Shown piece by piece: positions 14,187-20,293 of a DNA stretch of 20,293 nucleotides (positions are counted from its first letter, which is position 1; every line of letters starts with the position of its first letter). Source of the stretch: Bacteroidales bacterium UBA1064. GTDB lineage: Bacteria > Bacteroidota > Bacteroidia > Bacteroidales > Tenuifilaceae. Made by a program: the position numbers and the translations under genes. The notes under the pieces were generated by a model. The model ran no database searches. It saw nothing but the letters and a program-made list of their open reading frames with translations, and had not been told where the DNA came from. The stretch covers positions 1 to 20,293 of the forward strand of contig DCDD01000053.1 of assembly GCA_002316235.1 (NCBI GenBank). The letters run 5' to 3'.

Positions 14187-16415
14187 TTATTTTGCTGGAA
14201 GGGTGAAGAAAAAGGTGCTGCCCTTTCCCTTTTCACTTTCCACCCAGATTTTACCGTTGTTTTTTTCAACAAACTCCTTACAAAGCAGTAGTCCCAAACC
14301 GGTACCCGATTCGTTGGATGTTCCTTTTGTTGTGAATGAGCCATCAAGCATGAAAATCCTGTCAAGGTCATTATCGTTTATTCCAATTCCCGAATCGCTT
14401 ACAGATGTTTCAACCATTTGATCCTTATAGCGTGCGGCTATCTCTATGTGGCCACCCAAATCGGTGAACTTAATGGCGTTGCTAAGCAGGTTGCGGATTA
14501 TAGTAGCGGTTGTGTTCTTATCGGCAAACACGCTAATGTTCTCGTCAATGTTAACGGTAATGCTGATTTTTTTCTTCTCGGAGTTCAGGTTGACGTTGGT
14601 TATCTCCTGCTTAACGAGAGGAAGAAGCTTGAAGTTTTCGGGTATGTAGGTTATTGTTCCGGTCTGAGTTCTGGTCCATTGCAGCAGGTTATCAAGCAGC
14701 TTATAAAGCGATTGGGTGGAATCATTTATAACTCCAATGTACTCAATACGCTCCTCATCGGAGAGGAAGTTGTAGTTGCGCTCAAGGATATCGCTAAATC
14801 CCAGCAGCGCATTGAAGGGATTTTTCAGGTCATGAGCGATTATAGAGAATAGCTTGTCCTTGGTGGCATTTAGCTCCCTTAAGTTAACTTCTGTTTCGGC
14901 CATTTTTTTATTCGCTTCTTCCAGCGCCCTGTTCTTTTCGGCAAGCAGCAAGTTCTTTTTTCTGATGATGCGTGAAATGTATATGGTAACCGCAATTGCT
15001 ATGGCCAGTAGGATGGTGATGAACGTTAGAATGTTTTGAAAATTTCGCTGCTTCTCAAACTCAAGCTGCTTTATTTCGTTGTCCTTTTTTAAGAGCTGTA
15101 TCTCACGTTCCTTTGCTTCAGTTTCGAACCTGGTTTGAGTTTCGAGTATGTTTCGGACCTGTTGCTGGTTGTATATGCTGTCGTTGTATGCCAGCTGCAG
15201 CGACTTAAACTCGAATGCCTTTTTGTAGTTTCCACGCTTGGCATACAGCTCACTGAGCAGCTGGTAGGTTTCCTGAATGTAGGCCAGCTCGGTTATACTT
15301 TTAAGATTGCCAAGAACTATATTCAGGTACTCCTCACACTTGTCTAGCATTCCTGCTTTAAGGTAAACCGAGGCAACATTATTGCAAGTATTAAGGTACG
15401 ACTCAATTTCGCCTATTTGCCTTGATATAGCCATAGATTTCAGGTAGGCGTTGATGCCTCGCTCCAGCTGGTTGAGCTTCACGTATATAAACCCAATATT
15501 GTTGTAGGCTGTAGAAATACCTATAGAATCGTTAAGTTGTATGGCAATATCCAGCGAGCGGTTGTAGTTTTCAAGGGCCTTTTCGTAGTTCCCCTTCTCG
15601 TCGTAAATTATTCCCAGGTTGTTTAAAGCAGATGAAATACCGGATAGGTTATTCGCTTTTGACCAAATTTCATAAGCTTTAAGATAGTAATCCTCTGCCA
15701 AATCGAAATTCTTAAGGTCTTTATGCAGGTTTCCAATAAAGTTGTAGCATCGGGCCAGGGGTTGAGTGATGTCATGCTCCAGAAAAATATTTATTGCCAA
15801 AATGGCGTTTTCAAGAGCCCTGTTAAGGTCGTTGAGCTGGCGGTAAACCTGGGCAATGTCAAGGTATGAAATTCCCTCAAAGAGGTAATTCTTAGCATCA
15901 CTGTAATATTTTGCTGCCTGCCTGTAGCTGCTGATGGACTCGCTGTATCGCTTGAGATCTCGTAACGATAGTCCGAGGTTGCTATATGAGTGGCCTACCT
16001 TTGTCCAGTCACCGCTCTTCTCACGGTAGTCTTTCGATTTAAGGTAGTAGGTAATGGCCGTTTCGTTCTCATGCTTTGATGAGTAAGCATTACCCATACT
16101 GTTGTATGCATCGCCCAGCGCTTCGTTGCTTTTGTCTCGTTGGGCTTCAACCAAGGCCAGGTTGGAGTAGTATAGCGATGAGTCAGGATTTTTCTCCCAG
16201 TAGTACCTTGAAATTTTATCAAGCGCGGTTATCTTCCTAATGCCGGTTGTTTGTTTGGCCTCGGTAAGTAGGCTGTCAAGCAGATGCACAGAAGAGCTGT
16301 TTTGTGCAAGGAGGATGTTGCCGGTATGAAAAGAAAAAACCGAAGCAAGTAATAGTATATGTCGAATTTTTTTCAAGTGCCAGAGCTTTGTTGGATGGTT
16401 GTCTGCTTTAAACAT
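14187..16415 (-). CDS. TPR-repeat membrane sensor histidine kinase (742 residues)
   Basis: This is a sensor kinase of the same architecture as its downstream neighbour. A positively charged N-terminus and hydrophobic stretch (about 18-38) act as signal peptide or anchor. Then come about nine TPR-type repeats (about 60-415), a coiled coil, one membrane segment (about 464-483), a further coiled coil, HisKA with IIAHDLKNPF (phospho-acceptor at about residue 529) and HATPase_c with RNLLSNAIKF, SDSGIGI and GTGLGL. All kinase boxes are intact. There is no receiver domain. The ATG at 16415 is preferred; a TTG directly before it is also in frame, and the numbers here count from that TTG. The gene begins 15 bp after the xseA stop, so it looks cotranscribed with xseA. 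No typical response regulator is in the window. Bacteroidota TPR-kinases of this kind generally sense unknown cues; nothing here fixes the signal. Confidence 0.9.
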   Translation of the reverse strand: MFKADNHPTKLWHLKKIRHILLLASVFSFHTGNILLAQNSSSVHLLDSLLTEAKQTTGIRKITALDKISRYYWEKNPDSSLYYSNLALVEAQRDKSNEALGDAYNSMGNAYSSKHENETAITYYLKSKDYREKSGDWTKVGHSYSNLGLSLRDLKRYSESISSYRQAAKYYSDAKNYLFEGISYLDIAQVYRQLNDLNRALENAILAINIFLEHDITQPLARCYNFIGNLHKDLKNFDLAEDYYLKAYEIWSKANNLSGISSALNNLGIIYDEKGNYEKALENYNRSLDIAIQLNDSIGISTAYNNIGFIYVKLNQLERGINAYLKSMAISRQIGEIESYLNTCNNVASVYLKAGMLDKCEEYLNIVLGNLKSITELAYIQETYQLLSELYAKRGNYKKAFEFKSLQLAYNDSIYNQQQVRNILETQTRFETEAKEREIQLLKKDNEIKQLEFEKQRNFQNILTFITILLAIAIAVTIYISRIIRKKNLLLAEKNRALEEANKKMAETEVNLRELNATKDKLFSIIAHDLKNPFNALLGFSDILERNYNFLSDEERIEYIGVINDSTQSLYKLLDNLLQWTRTQTGTITYIPENFKLLPLVKQEITNVNLNSEKKKISITVNIDENISVFADKNTTATIIRNLLSNAIKFTDLGGHIEIAARYKDQMVETSVSDSGIGINDNDLDRIFMLDGSFTTKGTSNESGTGLGLLLCKEFVEKNNGKIWVESEKGKGSTFFFTLPAK

Positions 16416-16430
16416 CAAATTCTAAATTTA

Positions 16431-17843
16431 CTATTTTTTATTGTTAAGAAGCAACTTTTTGCTTGCTTTTATTTTTGTAATGTTACTTTCTATGCTCCCA
16501 TTCCAAAATTGAGTGGTAATCACATCGTTGACGTTTAAATTGTTCAGATTTTTTACAATTTTCCCGTTGGAATAGGTTATCGTAAAGCCGCGATGAAGGA
16601 TGCTGTCGGGGTGCAGGTTCTTCAGTGTGCTAAAGTGGTGCTCAATTTTTATTTTTTCGTTTTGCAGTAGCTTATGCGGCATGCTTTTGAGCAAACCAGC
16701 ATAAGCGTTTAGCTTAACATAGTTGGCCTTTATTCTGGAAATGGGAATCGAAAGCCTTATATTCAAACTTTTAAGCTCATCAGCATGCAGCACCTGAACT
16801 AGTTTTGCCATATGAGGTAGTGAGCTGGTTAGCTGTTGAAGGTATAGCTTGTTTTGGGCGACTTTTTGGTTTAGAATAGCTTGTAGCTCTACTTGATTGC
16901 TGGTTAGGCTTTCCTTCATGTCGGCAAGTAATTTTCCTGCGAGTTGGGAAACACTCCCGGCAAGGTTGTTTGCAACAGCTTCAGCATCACGGAATTTATC
17001 AATAAGGAATTCTGCCACAGCGGTAGGTGTTTTAAGTGATGTGTGGGAAACCATGTCGGCAACCGTAACGTCCCTATCGTGCCCAATTCCTGTGATAACC
17101 GGAATGGGAAACTGGGCAATGTTTGAGGCAAGAGCATACGAATCGAAGCATGAGAGGTCGGTTTGAGCACCACCACCGCGAACAATGGTTACGAGGTCGA
17201 AGCAGGCCAGCTTGTCGTAAATTTTGCCCAGGGCGTTTATGATAGACAGCTCTGCTTCATCGCCTTGCATTAGTGCTGGAAATAACTCGTAGGTAAAGGC
17301 GTAGCCATGGGGGTTATGGGTAAGTTGTTTTACAAAATCCTGAAACCCCGCAGCATTTGCCGATGAGATCACCGCAACCCGTTGGGGAAGCATGTCCAGC
17401 TCCAGCTCCTTGTTCATGTTCATCACGCCATCGGATATCAACCTGGCAATAACCTCACGACGTTTCAGCTCGATATCGCCCAACGTGTATTCAGGTTCAA
17501 TGTCGAGTACGGTTAGGCTGTAGCCGTAGTACTCATGGAATACAACCTGTGCGTTGACCAGAATTTTCATTCCCCTGGAAAGTGGCCGATTGGTGGTTGA
17601 CTCAAAGTAGGGTTTCAGCATTCGGTAGGTGTAGCCCCAAATGTTTGCCCTTGCTTTTGCTCTTATGGTATCCGTGTCATCTCCCTTTTGCACAAGTTCC
17701 ATGTAGCAGTGGCCGGATGGATGTTCGGTAATCTCGCTAATTTCGCCAACCACCCAGTAGCTGCCGGCAAGCGACTTGGCCAAAGTCTCTTTTACCAGCA
17801 GGTTTAGCTCCAGAAGGGTTAAGCGGGTACTGCCGTTGCTCAT
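16431..17843 (-). CDS. xseA: Exodeoxyribonuclease VII large subunit
   Basis: This is the catalytic subunit of exonuclease VII, which degrades single-stranded DNA from both ends into short oligonucleotides and acts in repair and mutation avoidance (cytoplasm). The N-terminal OB-fold (about 1-110) shows WVVGEISEITEHPSGHCYMEL. The catalytic region has QRVAVISSANAAGFQDF (154-170), the hallmark VRGGGAQTDLSCFDS (221-235) and PVITGIGHDRDVTVADMVSH (248-267) followed by TPTAVAEFL. The C-terminal part is the long helical region that carries XseB subunits and ends in a Lys/Asn-rich tail. The 470-residue length is normal. It starts 5 bp after the S8 peptidase stop, and a TPR histidine kinase follows after 15 bp, so it sits inside a tight operon. 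Its small subunit gene lies about 5 kb further on, past both kinase genes, instead of directly next to it. Confidence 0.95.
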   Translation of the reverse strand: MSNGSTRLTLLELNLLVKETLAKSLAGSYWVVGEISEITEHPSGHCYMELVQKGDDTDTIRAKARANIWGYTYRMLKPYFESTTNRPLSRGMKILVNAQVVFHEYYGYSLTVLDIEPEYTLGDIELKRREVIARLISDGVMNMNKELELDMLPQRVAVISSANAAGFQDFVKQLTHNPHGYAFTYELFPALMQGDEAELSIINALGKIYDKLACFDLVTIVRGGGAQTDLSCFDSYALASNIAQFPIPVITGIGHDRDVTVADMVSHTSLKTPTAVAEFLIDKFRDAEAVANNLAGSVSQLAGKLLADMKESLTSNQVELQAILNQKVAQNKLYLQQLTSSLPHMAKLVQVLHADELKSLNIRLSIPISRIKANYVKLNAYAGLLKSMPHKLLQNEKIKIEHHFSTLKNLHPDSILHRGFTITYSNGKIVKNLNNLNVNDVITTQFWNGSIESNITKIKASKKLLLNNKK

Positions 17844-17848
17844 CGGGG

Positions 17849-19480
17849 TTAATCTTTAATAGCTTTCAAATTGAACGCTTGGTTACCGGCAGCGATATGG
17901 AAAATATAGAGGCCTTTTGGTAGGCTCTCCGGAATGTTAATACGTAAAACCCCATTTTCGGTAATCTGCCTACACATATAGAGCGTTAGGCCGCTCGGGG
18001 TTAGCAGCTGGCAGCTTACAGCTTCGTCAATCTCCAGCGGAAGATATATTTGCACTTGGCTGCTAAACGGATTTGGAATGATTCTGATGTTTGGCTTGTA
18101 GCTGTAGGTTACAACCGACAGGGCCAGGGCAAAGTCAGGAATGCCGTACCCGATTTCATTATTAGGGGAATTGAATGAACTTGAGGCTGAAACTACCGAT
18201 TCCATTAGCTCGTTGACTGTTAGGTTAGGTTTTGCCTGCCATAGGCAAGCCATCATGCCCGAGATTAGTGGAGCGGAAAAGGACGTGCCGTTTCCGCTGC
18301 CCACCAGCCCATCGGTAGTAGCAATAATCGTTCCAACACCCATTGCGCATAAGTCTGGCTTTACACGTTCATCGGCTGTTGGGCCAAAGGAGCTGAAAGC
18401 AGCCTTGTTCCTATTGCCATCCACTGCACCAACGGTTAGCACCTTGGGCGAGTCGGCTGGTGCTGAAATGTAGTACCATGGAGATGTACCATCGTTCCCG
18501 GCACTCACCACCACCAGCATACCCTTTGATGCCGCCATGTTAGCTGCCTGGGTAATCACTGTCGTTTGCCCGTCAAGGTTGCTGTAGGTATGGCTTTGAG
18601 AAGGCACATCAAAAGTGGTGTATCCCAGGGAGGTGTTAATGATGTCGGCACCTGCGCTATCGGCAAACTCAGCGCCTGCCGCCCAGTTGTACTCTTCAAC
18701 CAGCTGTTCGGAGCTGGCATCCTCAGTCCTGATGAGCCAGTAGCGGGCGTGAGGTGCTGTGCCAACAAGCTGTCCATTGGCATATCCCCCCATGATGGAC
18801 AGCACCATCATACCATGAGCATGTTCGTTATAGATGTTAGAGGTGGGATTAACAAAATCTTTTGTTCCCAGTATCCGTTTGTTCATCCAAAGGCTGTCGA
18901 AAACCGGATGTGAGTCAACGTTGTAAAACCCGGCGTCAAGTACGGCAATCTCAATCCCTTCTCCCAAAAAGCCATTACCATGCAGTATATGCCCGTTAAG
19001 CATATTTACCTGTGTGGCCGATATCCCGTAGTTTGGTGCGTCCTTGTCAGGTTTAGAAAATGGTTGGGATTGTGGTTCTTCTATTGTGAATTTCGAGCTT
19101 TTATGCTCCTTGGTTGGTGTATATATCTCTTTAATTCCGGAGACAAAGGGAATATTCTGAATTTGCGTCAGCTGGTCGGGAGTTGAAATTGTAGCCACAA
19201 CCCCGTTCATCCACCGAAGCGGGAAATGAATTGTAATACCCATATTTGCAAGCGTATCAAGGTAGCTGGGGTTAACGGGTAAATCGGATTCTGTTAATGC
19301 CAAATTTTGCCTTGTTCTACGCTCAATAGACCTTATAGATAGGAACTGTTCGGGGTTCGAAATGGTGTATGGGGAGTTGGCCTTATCGGTGAAGCCAATA
19401 AAGTACTTGCTTTGAGGTTTTGCTGCGCTGGATAAACCAACCAGCTGGATGATTAGTAGTATTCGAAAGCTGTACTTCAT
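17849..19480 (-). CDS. Secreted S8 (subtilisin-like) serine peptidase with T9SS sorting domain
   Basis: This is an exported subtilase. A signal peptide (about 1-20) is followed by an N-terminal propeptide-like region (about 24-125) and the S8 catalytic domain (about 165-450). The triad is visible: Asp182 in IAVLDAGF, His222 in HAHGMMV, Ser400 in GTSFSAP, with oxyanion Asn329 in VVSAGND. The His motif reads HGMMV instead of the usual HGTxV. After a linker, the last 80 residues have an N-P-F-x-x-x-V-x-I start and a G-L-Y-I-F-H-I then F-N-L-K-A-I-K-D end, the pattern of a type A C-terminal sorting domain. This predicts export by the type IX secretion system and release or anchoring at the cell surface. 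It is 11 bp after the MORN-repeat gene and 5 bp before xseA, so it is in the same transcript. The substrate is unknown. Confidence 0.92.
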   Translation of the reverse strand: MKYSFRILLIIQLVGLSSAAKPQSKYFIGFTDKANSPYTISNPEQFLSIRSIERRTRQNLALTESDLPVNPSYLDTLANMGITIHFPLRWMNGVVATISTPDQLTQIQNIPFVSGIKEIYTPTKEHKSSKFTIEEPQSQPFSKPDKDAPNYGISATQVNMLNGHILHGNGFLGEGIEIAVLDAGFYNVDSHPVFDSLWMNKRILGTKDFVNPTSNIYNEHAHGMMVLSIMGGYANGQLVGTAPHARYWLIRTEDASSEQLVEEYNWAAGAEFADSAGADIINTSLGYTTFDVPSQSHTYSNLDGQTTVITQAANMAASKGMLVVVSAGNDGTSPWYYISAPADSPKVLTVGAVDGNRNKAAFSSFGPTADERVKPDLCAMGVGTIIATTDGLVGSGNGTSFSAPLISGMMACLWQAKPNLTVNELMESVVSASSSFNSPNNEIGYGIPDFALALSVVTYSYKPNIRIIPNPFSSQVQIYLPLEIDEAVSCQLLTPSGLTLYMCRQITENGVLRINIPESLPKGLYIFHIAAGNQAFNLKAIKD

Positions 19481-19491
19481 GGGTAGTTGGA

Positions 19492-20289
19492 TTAGGGGTA
19501 GTTAGATCCGTATGACATTTCATCAAAATCGGGTTCTTTTATCCTACCCGCATTCTGCATGAGCGAGTCCAGCAAATGGGTTTCCCTTTCGAGAAGCTCG
19601 TTGTAGTTTTCGGGGACACCCTTAACATACCTTATCCGCTGGGTGATTTTACCGTTTTCTCCGTAGAATATCCATTCCCCTTCTTTCAGCCCATTGGCAT
19701 ATTTTCCCTCCAAACGTTTTCTCCCGGAAGGGTAAAAGACCTTCAGGTCGCCATCCTGAATTCCATTGTTGAAGTTGACTACCGACTTATTTAAGCCTTC
19801 AGGAAAGAACTGGATAACAGCTCCATGAAGCTTACCGTTGGTGAATGGGGCAGATTCAAGCAGCTTACCATCCGGATAGTACTGCCTGCAACGTCCGTTT
19901 TTTAGGCCGTTTTGGTAGTACTCGTCGTAGTTTATGGTGCCATCCGGGTTGTAGTAGCGCCAAAGGCTATCCTTCTGTTGTCCAACGAATTTCCCCTCGG
20001 CGATTTTGTTCCCCTTAGGGCTGAAAAACACAGCCCAGGCCGTACTATCCTGTCGGTAGCTGAGTATCACCTTCAAACTTCCATTTTCGTGGAATCGCTT
20101 AAACTCTCCGGTGGGCTTGTTATCCTTAAACCAACCCTCGTATGCTTTTACCCCGGTGGAGTAGTATTTTCGCCAGAGGCCCTGCTTCAATCCCTGCTCA
20201 TCGGTGCGGTTGAAAACCGTATCGCTTTGTGCTTGAATAAAAGATGGGAGCAGGGCGGCTATTACCAAAATGTGGATTTTTTTCATCAT
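19492..20289 (-). CDS. Exported MORN-type repeat protein (YwqK-like)
   Basis: This is a 265-residue protein with a signal peptide (about 1-20, ending FIQAQ) and about eight tandem repeats of about 23 residues (33-227). The core is G-x-W/F-x-x-Y/F-x-x-x-G-x-x-x-x-x-x-x-Y/F-x-x-G, for example GLWRKYYSTG, SLWRYYNPDG, GRCRQYYPDG and GDLKVFYPSG. This is the MORN_2/YwqK variant, often labelled antitoxin in databases although most members have no shown toxin partner; no toxin gene is adjacent here. The charged C-terminal tail lies outside the repeats. Two consecutive ATG codons (20289 and 20286) are possible starts; the first is only 4 bases from the window end, so the promoter is not visible. It is the first visible gene of the run leading into the S8 peptidase, 11 bp downstream. 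The function is unknown, perhaps envelope-associated. Confidence 0.85.
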   Translation of the reverse strand: MMKKIHILVIAALLPSFIQAQSDTVFNRTDEQGLKQGLWRKYYSTGVKAYEGWFKDNKPTGEFKRFHENGSLKVILSYRQDSTAWAVFFSPKGNKIAEGKFVGQQKDSLWRYYNPDGTINYDEYYQNGLKNGRCRQYYPDGKLLESAPFTNGKLHGAVIQFFPEGLNKSVVNFNNGIQDGDLKVFYPSGRKRLEGKYANGLKEGEWIFYGENGKITQRIRYVKGVPENYNELLERETHLLDSLMQNAGRIKEPDFDEMSYGSNYP

Positions 20290-20293
20290 GCTG

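Noticed and set aside
14418..14852. 144-codon + strand frame inside TPR kinase 1
   Set aside because: Antisense to HisKA/HATPase_c motifs that are clearly coding; no recognisable protein features.
19492..20289. Toxin-antitoxin function for the MORN/YwqK-like protein
   Set aside because: The antitoxin label is a family name; this protein has a signal peptide and no neighbouring toxin gene.

Overview
The window reads as chromosomal DNA of a member of the Bacteroidota. Four things point there: promoter-like boxes of the Bacteroidota type (TTTG, about 20 bp, then TAnnTTTG), start codons without clear Shine-Dalgarno sequences, a secreted subtilase ending in a type IX secretion (T9SS) sorting domain, and an aspartase fused to a cyclic-nucleotide-binding domain. 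Genes are densely packed. I see no RNA gene, insertion sequence, CRISPR array, attachment site or origin.

Left part (1-2687, + strand): a lipoprotein substrate-binding protein of the oligopeptide ABC type and, 34 bp later, a BadF/BadG-type sugar kinase (N-acetylglucosamine kinase-like). They probably form one unit driven by a good Bacteroidota promoter at 71-102. The kinase runs tail-to-tail into the next gene with a 26-bp overlap.

Second part (2662-6460): an accessory-looking cluster. A large NACHT-type STAND NTPase (- strand) diverges from a 42-residue single-pass membrane peptide and a trypsin-fold protein that keeps the Asp and Ser of the triad but has Tyr where His should be (+ strand). 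The 256-bp divergent region holds candidate promoters for both sides and short direct repeats. A clear hairpin terminator closes the + strand unit. This is the best candidate for an undescribed sensor/effector system.

Third part (6634-10776): a cNMP-domain/aspartase fusion, a tetrameric-type cytidine deaminase and, convergently, a class III adenylate cyclase with a degenerate receiver and a PAS domain. A cAMP-making enzyme thus lies less than 1 kb downstream of a metabolic enzyme with a CRP-like domain, although that domain has lost the usual phosphate-binding Arg.

Right part (10985-20289, all - strand): a tightly spaced run of MORN-repeat protein, T9SS-type S8 peptidase, xseA, TPR-histidine kinase 1, TPR-histidine kinase 2 and xseB. 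The two exonuclease VII subunits are split by two paralogous membrane sensor kinases, and no typical response regulator gene is present in the window.
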